Shown one piece after another: positions 34,479 to 46,770 of a stretch of 64,000 bases of DNA (position 1 is its first letter; every line of letters starts with the position of its first letter). A model generated the notes under the pieces. The model ran no database searches and was not told the DNA's origin. It saw only the letters and a program-made list of their open reading frames with translations. A program made the translations under genes and the position numbers. The stretch comes from Zantedeschia hybrid cultivar (Eukaryota > Streptophyta > Magnoliopsida > Alismatales > Araceae): contig JARZZO010000013.1 of the NCBI GenBank assembly GCA_030544215.1, positions 40,187,196 to 40,251,195 on the forward strand, written 5' to 3'.

Positions 34479-34485
34479 ACCTACC
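34479..34485 (+). promoter_or_regulatory. AC-I-type element ACCTACC upstream of C4H
   Basis: A perfect ACCTACC, about 380 bases upstream of the TATA box and just before the solo LTR. Confidence 0.5.
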
Positions 34486-34539
34486 GAGGGGACGTTTTGT
34501 GAAAGCTTCGAACATGAAGAGAGATTCAGGCTTGCAAGT

Positions 34540-36114
34540 TGTAAGGGTTTATGGATATAGGTATCTTCTAAGTCAATCAAAGTACTTATTTCAATCTGAT
34601 TCATTAATAAATAATATTAAATTCATTATGTAGATTGACATATTTGTAATTACACATAATGAAGTCTATGAATGTGTGCAATAGTCATCGGATTATGATG
34701 AGATCATAATAATGAGACTGATGACTTATAAACACATATTCTTAATTGTTCTTAGTCGTAAGATGTTTGAGAATGACATCAAACATCCGGTAAGACTGAT
34801 ACAAGTTATTCCAGTTCATATGATGAGAGTGATTGATCTCGTTAATTGTTTGTGTAGAGACACAATAGTAAATCTGTAGGTGCTCATTTGGGAATGAGTT
34901 TACTGAACTGATCCGACATGAATTGCCGAATGGTAATTTACCTGACTGTCAACCGGCTTGATTCATCGTCACAGTGACGTGGTTGATCTTTTGACTTAAG
35001 ACACTAAAGACACCTTGTCGGTGAATTTTTGGACTTTAACATTGACCTACGAATCTCTATCAACATGATCTCTAATAGTCAATGATCGAATCCAACGGAA
35101 GACCTTCGAAGGTGATTGTATGTTCAATAAAGGATCGTTCGCTCTTAGGTAACTGGAGAGAATACTCTAGAATAGATCCGCATGAGCCTCTGACCAGAGT
35201 AGAAACAATATCAGAAAAAATATTTTCGAATATTGTACAGCGGAGTTTTATTAAAGTGAGTTGACCATCTATGATTTGACAGTTGACCATACCCTAGGTT
35301 AACTTGAGAGCATTGTGCGATCGAAAGATTATAGCTATACAGTAACTGTGAACGGACAGATTCCATACGTGGGTTACTGAACCCTATTACCTTCCGGGAT
35401 CATGCGGTGTTGCTTAGCACCTAACTTGATCGGAAGTCCGACCGAATTTACATGAGATATTAATTCGGTTAAGTAATTAGTTAATATCTTGATATTAATT
35501 AATTACAATAACTCAATAATTAATTATTGAATTTAACGGGCTGAAAACTAGACTAGTTAATAGGCCTAAAAGGTCACACGCAAATAGATTCTCAGTCAGT
35601 AGTGTTTTAGTGAGATTTATATTTAGTCGAAGACTTTTGTGAAAAGTCAAGCCGACTTAATATATACACGCTGTTAAGAAATCCTTGGCCAAACTCTAGG
35701 ATTTTCCCATGCTGGATGTCCTCCTTTCTCTCTCCTCCTTCTCTAGGCGCCCCTCTCGAGGCGCCGGGACTGTATCCGTCTCCGCAGCGCGCGATTCTCG
35801 AAAGTCAGAAATTTCCGTTCGCGGGTTTTCGGACATCGTTGCGACAATGGATCTTCAGCGAGCGAGCTGATACGGACGCGAGAGCGAGGACGAACCACTG
35901 CGGATGATTGCGTGGATACCGCTGGAGGCCGGATGCTTGTAGGGCTCGCGGCATCGTCTCGACAGAAGCGGATTCGAATTCGCGCACGGTAATCAGATTA
36001 CATCTCGATTTTCGGTTTACGTTTTTGTTCCGAATCGGATCAGCGGACATCGGGAGAATTTCATTTTATTCATCGTTTTCACTGCGTTCTTCGCGCCCCG
36101 TCCGGATCCCAACA
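34540..36114 (+). mobile_element. Probable solo LTR (copia-like), about 1.57 kb
   Basis: It starts TGTAAGGGTTTATGGATA and ends GATCCCAACA, so it has the TG...CA ends of an LTR. No polyprotein frame follows, and no Met-tRNA primer site (TGGTATCAGA) follows the 3' end. The interior is structured like a long copia LTR: AT-rich first two thirds, then a GC-rich transcribed-looking end. The left boundary is approximate, because I could not confirm a 5-base target duplication (AGGGC follows the right end). Confidence 0.5.
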
Positions 36115-36132
36115 AGGGCTCCTGTTCTCTTA

Positions 36133-37581
36133 GGACCGGTTTGTTTGCAGGATAAATGTCGAATAGGACGAGTTATCCGGGTTATTCGTTTTGGGAGTAC
36201 GAATGTGTTATTCTTGACGCCAACATTATTTTTAGAATAAGTAGAATAAATCATTCACTTGGCGTCACTTTGATGGGAGAATAAGAGAAGAATAAGGGAG
36301 AATAAGAGGAGAATAAGTTTAATTTTGCTTTGACAAGCAGAATGGCTTATACCGGTGCAGAATAGCATATTCGGGGAATAAGGAGAATAAGTCATCCCAC
36401 CTTAGACCTAAGAATTGTTTATTCTTCTTATTCCATTAGCAGGTCCTACAAAACTATCAAACCGAAACACCTCTTATTCTAGTATACGTTATTCCATCAG
36501 TGGACCCCACGTAATAACTTATTCTGCAAACAATGTCGAGCTTAAGAATCACTTATTCGGTTGAACTACATATTCCACTCAAAGTATGTTCTTCTTATTC
36601 CTGAAATAAGAGATCTGAGAATAAAAAATCCGAAATATCACATCCACAAAACAAATTAGTCCTTAGAGTTTCTTTTTTATAGATACCCTTGTACATTATC
36701 ATATTTATTTGTATATTCTTAACTCACATATATTATTATAACTATTCCTGACATCTACAAATGGTTGCAATCATACCGTTCTATCAAAATGTTGTAAATT
36801 TTGATGGAATGTGTGCTAGAAAGATTCCATAAATTATGATGAAGTTAAGGATATATATGTAAATTTAAGTAAATTTAAGACTATTTCTATGAAAAAATAT
36901 ACAAATCTTTTTGGTATACTTAGTTAGATTTCATTATATTTTAATAGGAGAAGTATAACCATAACCTTTTTAAAGATTTTGAAAGTATTTATACCAACAC
37001 GTGGGAATTAAGAGTATGCGTACAAATATAGGGGAACACATACAAAAATCCTTTTCTCCTGTGAAGAAGATATTTGTTCTCTTTGACGTAGCTATACAAA
37101 TTTGACAGGCATGACGGATCATTAGTTTAATCTTTATCAGTAGTGAAATTGGCCATGTATTCGTCTTTTCTAATGGAAAATAGACTTAAAATTTTGAATT
37201 TGGTGTTTTCTCGTCAGCAGAAAGTATTTTCACACATCACAGTTGTCTACATCTGTACTTTTGAATTTGAAATCTACGCTCAAGTGATTTCACAACACTG
37301 TATGATCTAAAGAGTAGGGCCCGGTTTATTTTGTGGACCTCGTATTCTTGATTTCTTGTTTCCATCTCTTATTACTATAATGAGAAAAATTAACTTTAGA
37401 TGTAATAAATAGTTCAACGGAATAAATAATTCCTATCTTTTAAGTGAAATAATTTATTTTACTTATTCAAAGAATAATACGTCCGCGTCCAGAATAATAA
37501 AAAATAACGTATCCGAACTCTTAAGCCGAATAAGTGGAATAGCATGTCCTATTCGACACTTATTCTCGAAACAAACCGGTC
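36133..37581. mobile_element. PIF/Harbinger-type non-autonomous transposon, 1449 bp
   Basis: The terminal inverted repeats are GGACCGGTTTGTTTGCAGGA (left) and TTCTCGAAACAAACCGGTC (right). The match continues inward through GTCGAATAGGAC. TTA flanks both sides (36130-36132 and 37582-37584), the hallmark target duplication of PIF/Harbinger. No transposase frame is present. A copy of the AGAATAAG MITE (36261-36540) and a relative of the 13768 element (about 36680-37060) lie inside. Confidence 0.75.
36261..36540 (-). mobile_element. AGAATAAG-type MITE, copy C (nested)
   Basis: It is in reverse orientation to copies A and B. It begins GGCGTCACTTTGATGGGAGA and ends CTTATTCTGCAAACAATGTC. It lies inside the Harbinger-type element. 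Confidence 0.75.
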
Positions 37582-38319
37582 TTAAAACAACAATCTTAAT
37601 ATGCCTAACAATCGTTGAACTAATTAATGTCCTAAGTTGGGAAGGACATGAAATGTCAACGGAACTACCTACTAAGTTTAGTGAATGAGAGAAATGCTAT
37701 AATAATATACTTCGTGTTATGGAAGTTTCTATTAAATAGTATTTTTTAACTTTTGCCACCAAGAGATGATAGTTTATTTAAGTTATTAAGGATGATTTTG
37801 ATGCTCGTAGAAACTCTATGCAAATGATTCTTAATGGATGTAATCGATTTCTCCCCCTTCCGTATAAGATTTCTTGCCTTACAGGGGTGCATTAAAGTGT
37901 GCATATCAATAAAGGATTCAGCAATACATTATGTGACATAACTTGCATGATAAAGATAACAGTACGTTTTTTGCTTGTGATATTTTGAGTCAAAAATCTC
38001 ACTCCTCCAATGACACTGACCAAAAAAAAGTATAGACACGCAAGAAGTATGAAAGAAGCTAAGGGTATGTATTGTATAATTTCCAGTTAGGGGAACCTTA
38101 TGGTTCTTAGTTTAGTTATTTTGAGGAGAAGAAATCAGTCAAGAAAGTTATTTTTGTCATTTTTGAAGTTGTAGATTAAAACTTCTTAACTTGTGGAAGA
38201 AACTATACTTGTTGGAGGAGAGTTAACTAGGACAGTTGCCCAAGATTAGTTAGATCCGCTCACATTCAGTAATTTTCGTGTTGAAAGTAAAAGCTAAAAC
38301 TAGCTTTCAACTTATGTAA

Positions 38320-38611
38320 GGCCGTGTTTGGCGTAGCTTTCATTTGAAAGTACTTTTGTATTTCTATTTAGTTATTTTTTATGAAAGCTATTAGGTTAGA
38401 AACTATTTATGTGGTATTTTTCTTGTATTTTGACTTACAACTAAAAACTACAATGGGGAGCTTTCAAGATCGGAGAAAAAGTAAAGTTGTTACGAGAGAT
38501 TGACTTTTGTGACAAACTAAAATTAGTTATAACCTCTCTTCCTCAACTTATTCTATGTAAGAAGTGAAAGTCAAAAATAACTTTCAAGTAGAAGTTTTAC
38601 CAAACACGTCC
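38320..38611. mobile_element. Tourist-like MITE, 292 bp, TAA target duplication
   Basis: The termini are GGCCGTGTTTGGCGTAG and TACCAAACACGTCC, flanked by TAA on both sides. Inner sequences (GAAAGTACTTTT and AACTTTCAAGTAGAAG) are also complementary. TIR and TSD fit PIF/Harbinger-derived Tourist MITEs. Confidence 0.75.
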
Positions 38612-39066
38612 TAATAAATGGATTAACTTTATAACAGGACTATACACAGATCAAGTTAATTTATAGTTCAATCTAATTCTGATCTGTGAAAGCAAACAAT
38701 GTTTAGGACAAAACTTTTCCACTCATTTTTTTTTTCTATGGATGGGGTGATAGATGATCCTAGATAAGTCTAGCTAGATCTAGATCGGCATCTTGATATG
38801 AATCATGCTGGACAAGTCTATAACCTGATCTGATCTATAGAAACCCAATTTTATCCATACAATTTATCAACATTTTGTTAATTAATTTCTTTGAACAGCT
38901 TTAACTTTATTATTTTTATTACTTTCAGGATTATACTTACGTACATACCCCTAGTTATGATATTGTGTATCCCCATGTTCATTCTATTGGCATGCCCCCA
39001 TATAATAAATCCTATGCTACAGTTTATACCCATATTGTCATATGTTCTTGTTTCTTTCGACGTTAA

Positions 39067-39397
39067 GAGGTTGTTTGTTTTAGTGTAAAACTTTATAAAT
39101 CACCGGTTTTAAAATCATTGGTTTCAAAACAAGTGAAATTTTTTTGTTTTAGAATCAGGAAATATTCATTTGGTTGTTTGTAAAATAAAACAAGAGAGAT
39201 GTTTCAATCTTCTTATTTTGGTTGATAGTGGACTTTTGCTGTAAACCTAAACAAAGGAATCGGTCTGTCAAGTGGACAGGTAAGGCCTAGACAAGATTTT
39301 ACTTTACGTTGTTTTACATCAGTCTAAACAATTAAAAACATTGTAAAATAAAATAATTATTTTAAATTACGCTGTTTTACGCTAAAACAAACAACCC
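39067..39397. mobile_element. MITE, 331 bp, TTAA/TTA target duplication
   Basis: The ends are GAGGTTGTTTGTTTTAGTGT and GCTAAAACAAACAACCC, flanked by TTAA on both sides (39063-39066 and 39398-39401). The inverted repeats run over about 25 bases. Confidence 0.75.
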
Positions 39398-39425
39398 TTA
39401 AGTTAATTAAGAGAGGCAAAATACC

Positions 39426-39571
39426 CATATGTACCTATAAAATCCTTCATATTCTCTTGTATGTCCCTTTAAAATCTTATATTTTACAAAGATAATTGAA
39501 AAGACGACATATGTACCCAAAAAATCCTTCATATTCTCTTGTATGTCCCTTTAAAATCTTACATTTTACAA
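39426..39571. repeat. 82-bp tandem duplication
   Basis: CATATGTACC and the following CCTTCATATTCTCTTGTATG occur at 39426 and again at 39508, with only a few differences. Confidence 0.9.
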
Positions 39572-41026
39572 CTCGATCAGTTACATTTCCATGGAATACT
39601 CCCTTAGTTCTGATGGTATGGGAACCAGATAGGTCTAACAAAAATAATACTACTTATGCCGATGGTGTACAAGATAACAGAAAGAATATAGGGTTATATA
39701 GAAATTCAAAAGGTTCTAGGGTATAATGTATAATTATCAACTTGGGAATTTAAGTGTTTTTAATTTGAGTATATAATTTGAAGTTGAGTTTGAATTAATA
39801 CGCAACAGTCATTATGTATTTGATCAAGCATCGTATATTATACTGCAAACTAGTAACTTGATCGATGCTTGTAACCTTTTTAATTTAACAATTTTGATTA
39901 TAGATTAGATGGTTATTTTTGTCAAGATTTAAAGTGGTGTAGATAGTCTATCAAAATAGACAAAATTTTTATTCTTTCCTTTGGAATTCATCTATATAGT
40001 GATAAATAATTTGGCAATTGCTATTTATGATTTTTGCCTAGCGCCATAATTAATTTAGTAACAATGTCTTTTCTAGATCTTAGACAAACAAAGGTAACTT
40101 GCATACGAATTATACATTCACCCGGTCCATTTTTCTTATGCGTCAAATAACTTAGCCCAACATAATCCAATCTACAATGACACTTGAGTCAACTCGTTTT
40201 CTAGATCCCCTAATCTCTAATAAGTCTCATCTAAACCAAATTATCTCAGGTGCCACAAAAAAACCAGCACAACAGCATGAGCACAAAGGTTGTGTGTTAT
40301 CAATATCTATACGTGTGATTCTGTGGAACATGATTTTTTTCTTTATTTTTATGAAAATAATTAAATGTATTAAATAGATATAATTTTTGTATTCATTATT
40401 CAGATTTAGGTTAATAGGTTAAACTAAATGGTCATATGAGCGAAACAAAATAGCTTATAAATTTACAGTAAAAAAATTAATTCTCATTTCCTATATACAA
40501 GACTAAAATAAAAGTAAAAGTAAGCAGCGTAAATTGTTTACACAATTACACTAAAGTTGAAATTGTTAGATCTGTTTGATTTAACGTAAAATATGTTGAA
40601 ACATTATGTTCTTGTACGATATAAAATATAATATTTACTATATTTTATTGACAAATCAACTCTTATTGAGTATACAACCGGGAACCTGTTGAGCAGGGTT
40701 TGGGTGCTACCCTTAACATGCATGTAATGGAAATTGTCTCATTCTTAGTACTTGGATAGCACCAATTAGGACATCTCAACAGACTAAAGTGGCACCTTCC
40801 TGCTTCTAATTCCAATGTATCATGCGGTTTGATGTTCCCACCCCAGGGAATCCAGTTGTTTAATTGTGAAGTAGCTAAAGGTTAGGTGGTGAAAGAGACC
40901 ACACAAACCTAAACTGGTGCATTCAAGCAGGAATCACGTTAAACTTGACACTAATTAGCTAACGTTTTTCGCAGTTGGTTCATGTGAAAGCTGAAGATGT
41001 TTAAAAATATTTAGAGAACACCTAAT

Positions 41027-41758
41027 TACGGATGAAAAATGTTATTTAATTGTGAAGATAATAGTTATATTCTTATCTTTATCCTTAAAATAAAATATAT
41101 ATGTTTAACCTTATCGTTATCTTTATATACCTGCATCGTTATCCTTATCCTTAAAAAAGTTTAAGGGAGATGGTTGCATAAAGGTTAAGGTACCGGGTGA
41201 CATATAATTTTACATATTTTTACACAACAAAATTGAAGTATAAATTTTTCATTGTATCCATAAAATAGGATTATCATAAGTAAGCATGATAGATTACTGT
41301 TAATTTCAAATTTATCACGTGAATGAACATAGAGCATTGTGAAGTCAAACTTACGAAGAAAGTAAATTAATAAGTTTACTAATCACATGTAAAAAAAAAT
41401 CTAAAAGATAAGCACGGTTGCATATATAAGTATATATTAAAGTGCATGTCTTAACTTTTACATTTGTCGAAATTTTCTAAAAATTTTATATTTTCATAAA
41501 TGTGGCATATTGTAATATTATAATATGAAATACAAAATATATTTTTCATAGATATATTATATTATAATATGAAATATAAAAAGATGGACAATAAAGTTAC
41601 GGGATAAGGAGACAATTTTTTTCTTTTCCTTGTTCCTTTTTATAAAGGATAAGGATATTATCTTTATCCTTATCCTTAAATTTATATCTTCATGTATTTT
41701 ATAAGCTGCAGATAAAGACAAATATTTCAGATTATCCTTTTTCATTTTTTCATCCCTA
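41027..41758. mobile_element. hAT-like element, 732 bp, perfect 8-bp target duplication
   Basis: The ends are TACGGATGAAAAATG and CATTTTTTCATCCCTA. CACCTAAT lies immediately outside both ends (41019-41026 and 41759-41766). The interior is AT-rich, with TTATCCTTATCC words near both ends in inverted arrangement. No transposase frame is seen. Confidence 0.85.
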
Positions 41759-42479
41759 CACCTAATTGCTAATTCTAGCTTAGAGTTTTCAATTATAATA
41801 AAACTACTTCCTTGAAGAGAAACGTGTCAGGAATATTTTGGCCCGAACATCAAGCTGAGCGATACATAAATTAATACATGGGCTCAGGGGTGTGTGCATA
41901 ATTCAGTTCAAAACTGAAAAACTGAACGGAATCGAGTGATTCTGGTCAATTCGGTTTGGTTTAAGATTAAATTCGGTTTGCCGAACCGAAAATCGAATAA
42001 ATTGAATTTTTAATAAAAATATATATTATATTAAAATTATATATGTAAATGATATAATATTTCAGTATCATATACATATATATCTATAAATTTTTTAATA
42101 TTTTAGTATCATATACTTATTTATGTATATATATATACATATATATATAATTTTAAATATGCATAAATATATTTAACATGAATATAATGCAAAATTTCAA
42201 TTTGAACCTAACCAAACCGAATTTTTTCAGATTCAATTTGATTCGGTTTGGGGAGGTGAGTTCGATTCTGTTAGATTTAAAAAAATTTCTCCCAAAATCT
42301 AATCGAACTAAGCTTTGTACAGCCTTAAAACTGAAAGTTCAAAGCCCATATTAATTGTCCTAAAGTTAGCTTGCTTTTTTCTGTTTTGTAGCCCGCAAGT
42401 GAATTCTGACAGATCTTGTACATGTATCATCTAAGCCGCACCAACTGCAAAGACCGTATCTCAGCACTGTCAAGAACGT

Positions 42480-43150
42480 TTCTTGTTTCCATATAATAAG
42501 GTTATCCTTATCCTGTATAACTTGCATCTCTATCCTTCAATTTGTTTCTTTGTATCCTTACCCCTTAATATCCCCATCCTTATCCTTTAAGTATCCTTAT
42601 ATCAATTTGTTTCTTTGTATCCTTATTCCTTAATATCCCCATCCTTATCCTTTAAGTATCCTTATATTATCTTTTAACCTGTCTTTATCCTTGTATCCTT
42701 ATTCTTATCGCAATGTTATTATCCTTTAAGTATCCTTTATCTCATCTTGTAACTTATTCATACCCTTATCCTTTGACCTTGTTCTTACCTTTTAATTATC
42801 TTCATCTTGTCCTCTAAGTATCCTTTAACTTATCCTTTTAAGTGTCTATTAGCATATACTTTACATGTCCTTTAACGTATCCTTTAAGTATCCTTCAATT
42901 TATCATTTTATGCTTTAGTATCCATTAATTTATCCTTTAAGTATCATCATTATTCTTATACTTTATCCTTTAATTTGTCAATATCCTTATCCTTTAGTCC
43001 TTTAAGTATCCTTTAATTTATCCTTTTATGCTTTAAGTATCCGTTAATTTATCCTCTAAGTATCATCCTTATCCTTATACTTTATCCTTCAATTTCGTCA
43101 ATATTCTTATCCTTTAGTCCTTTAATGTATACTTTTATCCTTTAAGTATA
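42480..43150. repeat. Degenerate TATCCTTTAAG-rich low-complexity tract
   Basis: The words TATCCTTATCC, CCTTTAAGTATCC and TTTATCCTTT recur irregularly for about 650 bases, including a near-exact 63-base duplication starting at 42533 and 42596. The period is not constant, so it looks like slippage-driven simple sequence rather than a satellite. Confidence 0.75.
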
Positions 43151-44990
43151 TTGGTTCTTGCTTGAACTTGCAACATTCTTATCATAGTTCTCTTGCTCAT
43201 GTTGACTCCATTCTCACTAAAAATACGTTGCAAACATCTCCCTTTTATAAAATTATTTTGAATTGGAGTATTTTTTCCTCTCACTAAATTAACATATGTA
43301 ATTTCACTTAAAGGGGTCTTTAAACTTTTCCTTTGTGAAATATTTGCACCACGACAAAATAGAAAGGATGTATATTTAGAGGCTTTTTAATTTTTATCAT
43401 ATTTTTGAACTTAGTTGGTACCTAAAATAATTTGATTTATTTTAATTAGTTATGTTCTAAAATTCATCAGATATTCTTACATGAACATATAACATGCAAA
43501 AAATAATTACCTTGGGATATCATATTTTTAGGTTTTCGCTTGCCCATAATAATCATTCTCCTCCTTAATCTCATTTTGGATTATTCTATTCAAATGATAT
43601 TTCATATCAGTCCAGTTATGAATTATGATAATGATCTTGCATAGTTATTTTAATTTTGAATCACCTCTAAATCAATTCAAAACAAAACAACAAAATTCGA
43701 AAAACTTGAATGTATATAAAATAACCTAAAAAGCATATCATATTTGACATAGGCAAAAAAAAAAAGAAAAGAATATTCATACTATATTTGATATGGACAA
43801 AACAACATTGTTTAAGACACAATGTAATTTTTTTAGAAAGAATATTCGTATCAAATTTGACATGGAGAATGTACAGGAATTCACTAAATTTTGTTATACT
43901 TAAAAATAAGAAAATATAGAGAATCTATACAATAAAATTAAAGCATCGCAAGTCAACTAATTTTGAATGGTTGATATAACATTAGACATATCAAATTTGA
44001 CACAGAAAGTCTAATAATATATTAACTTAATAATTAAATAGTTAAGAACTTGAAATTGTTGAAATATAGATTGCTAAGAGAGACTTTCTTGCGATCACTA
44101 TTTAAATATAGATTCCGTGTAATCCCCACAAAGATTCATCATTTTTTAATTTTTTAATTGATGTATAAGGTTCTTGCATAGAGGAGAGAGAGTTTTTTTA
44201 GATTAATGGCGAGGTATACCATAAACTCCAACTTTTTCTGTATATGTCATTCTGCCATCCGAGAGAGAGAGAGAGAGAGGATACAATTTTTTTTTCTTCC
44301 CAAAGAAAGTGCCTGCTCAAGGAATTAGAAATTGTTCCATGGTGAATTAGAAACTGCAATCTCATGTTCAAGGAAGGTCTTGCTAATTCTTTGGATGGTA
44401 TGGAAGGAAATGCAACAATTGTCATTGTCGTGAAAATTTCAAATTTTTAAAAAATTAAGCGTGAGGGGGCACCAACGGCCACATGTACAACTAGGGTGAA
44501 GGCATCAAAATATTTCTTACAATGTCTGTCTTAAGACGGCTGTGGATTTTTGTTCGTATACTTCTAATATTTTCTTCAGTCAATATCATTCTTCTTATTA
44601 TAAATATATATATCTCCTTTACCCAAAAAATTTACCACCATATTGCACATTCATCAGAGCTACATATCACCATTGGTAGTCAACATGCAGTTAGATGATG
44701 CAAGTGACTAATTTGCTATCCACTGGGTCTAGCTTAGTACTTCATGGCCTCTCCATTGCAAGATGTGACAAGTTGAACTCTTTAAGGTGCTTGTATGGAA
44801 GGAAATGGAATAGTTGTCATTGTTGTGAAGATTTCAAAATTTTTAAAATTTAAGCGTGAGGGAAGTCTTTGTTTTGGCGGGGACAAAAGCAAAGTTCTTA
44901 GCAAACAGGGAGACTACTTATGATGCTGCCATGTGTCCAAAAAATTTAAATGAAATATAAAATATTCTAGTATTGACACGTAGCGCAGAT
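43150..44990. other. AT-rich intergenic DNA upstream of P2 gene
   Basis: No gene, RNA or bounded transposon recognised. A (GA)n run lies at 44261-44280. Confidence 0.4.
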
Positions 44991-45029
44991 GTTATATATA
45001 TATATAATATAAATAGTATAAATAGATTA

Positions 45030-45074
45030 AGCCCATTAGCGCCAAATGCAAAAATCTGTTGGTACCCAGGCCCA
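45030..45074 (-). promoter_or_regulatory. Two site II (TGGGCY) elements near P2 promoter
   Basis: TGGGCT (45030-45035) and TGGGCC (45069-45074) are read on the minus strand. They lie about 100-140 bases before a telo box. Site II plus telo box is the usual promoter signature of plant ribosomal-protein genes. TATAAATA occurs at 45008 and 45017, but its use is uncertain. Confidence 0.5.
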
Positions 45075-45171
45075 CACAGGACGGCCCGAATCCACCTCCA
45101 AGTGATCCAAAAACCGATACGAAAACCCATAAATACCATCTGCGTTCCCCAGCCCGCCGCCAACGTCCCGG

Positions 45172-45179
45172 AAACCCTA
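45172..45179 (+). promoter_or_regulatory. Telo box of the P2 gene
   Basis: AAACCCTA in the inferred first non-coding exon or promoter of the ribosomal P2 gene. It supports a leader exon at about 45150-45250 and a 5'UTR intron ending just before 46769. Confidence 0.5.
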
Positions 45180-46770
45180 GCAGAGCTCGGCGCCATCCCA
45201 TCTGTGCTGCCGCCGCCGGCGCGTCCATTTCGGCCCCCCCCGCATCGAGTAATAACCATCTCTCTTTTTCTAAATCCATTTCTGTCTATCCAGCTCGATC
45301 TGTGTTCCTTTTTGTAGTCTTTTCCTGTTCTATGAAATCTATCACCGGGCGTTTGGGAGCGCAAAAGTTACGTTTGGATCGTCCCGTTCTTGTTTCTGAG
45401 AGCGAAATCCCTGGTTTAATAGATGTGTGCGATGATATGCTCGATTCATGGTCGCGAGGGTTGGAATTGGTGCATTGCGCTGGCTCTCTTTTTGATCGGT
45501 TCTGGTCCTGTGACGATCGGAATGCTATGCTTCCAAGGAACTTGGAACAAATTCCGCTATGGTTCTCTTGGAATTTTGAGGAATGTTAAGGCATTTCCAC
45601 CGGTGATCCGTTGGATTTGGGGTTTGTCGAATCGTCGGAGCATAGGCTGTGGTTTTGAATGTGAGTCGGAAAACGGATCCACCCCAAAACTTCGTGCGGA
45701 GGAATCTTTCTGCTAGCTGTTCAAATTTCCTTTGCATATGGTGTTTCTGCCAGTTCCAGTTCAAAGCTGCTTTTTTACTGTCTCCATAACATGCATCCTT
45801 ATGTCAGTCATTCTTTGCACCTTTATGAATGCCTTTATCTTCTTATTCTTAACAGTTGTGCATTAGCCTAGGTGAATTTGTTCATTATGTCTAGATTCAT
45901 GGTTCTTATTTTGCCAGTCACCAAGACATTTCATCATAGTAAAGGCTACTATGATCAGTTAGTTGTAAGCATCAATGACTTCATTTGTAGCAAGGCAAGT
46001 GTTGTGTAAAACTTGACCATAGTGGGCTACCGATGTAGTGCTATTACTTGCTCTGTTCACAGTAACATCTTTTTTTGCTGATCATTGATTCATTTCCCAT
46101 GCAGTAACAGTATTTGATCTGTTTTCTTCCCCCTTAATTTGTTTAAACTCCTGCACATTATTCATTATTGGAATATTGGAAATACCCAATTGAAAATAGT
46201 TTGGTTTTCCGATCAGCCTTGAAGTTAACCAGAAGACCCAGAGCATTGGCTCTGTCGAGAGCTTATGTGCAGAATCTTTCGCTGTTCAATTTCTTGCTTG
46301 GAATCATAGCACTTTAACTAGATATTTCTTCATTGGAACTGCCGGGTTACTTGTTGTCTTGCTTAGGATCATAACAAATTGTTGCCATCGTCTAGTTTTT
46401 GATCTTGATGGTTGGTACTGGTAACCTATGAATTCCAGCTACACCAATGCCTGTAATCCTTTTATTTCATATTGTTTTTGGTGTTGTACCATCATGTTTC
46501 TTTCCCCTTTCATATCCCTATGTTTTTTTTTTGTTTGCGTTTCTATTGTTGTTTGTTACATACTCTTTGCATTGGCATGTTCTTGGTGAAACTTTTGCTA
46601 TGGTTGCAGCTAAGATTAGCTTTCCTTAGTTGGCTTTCTTTTGTCAATAGATTGCTTCTGCTACTTTCTATTTCCTTTTCTGTGATTGTCTGGTATTAGA
46701 GATAATTTTTATTAGTTGATGCATTGTGAAAAACACCTCTTTTCTCACGTTCCCTCCCATTTCACCAGAA

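Noticed and set aside
35716..36240. Open frames in the GC-rich part of the solo LTR
   Set aside because: No retroviral-type or host domain is visible, and the base composition explains the frames.
41886..42340. Possible hAT element with CAGGGGTGTGTGCA end
   Set aside because: The right end (GTACAGCCTTA) is only weakly complementary and no 8-bp target duplication was found.
44918..45364. 148-codon minus-strand frame upstream of P2
   Set aside because: It overlaps the P2 promoter/leader region and has no family similarity; it is better explained by GC-rich leader sequence.
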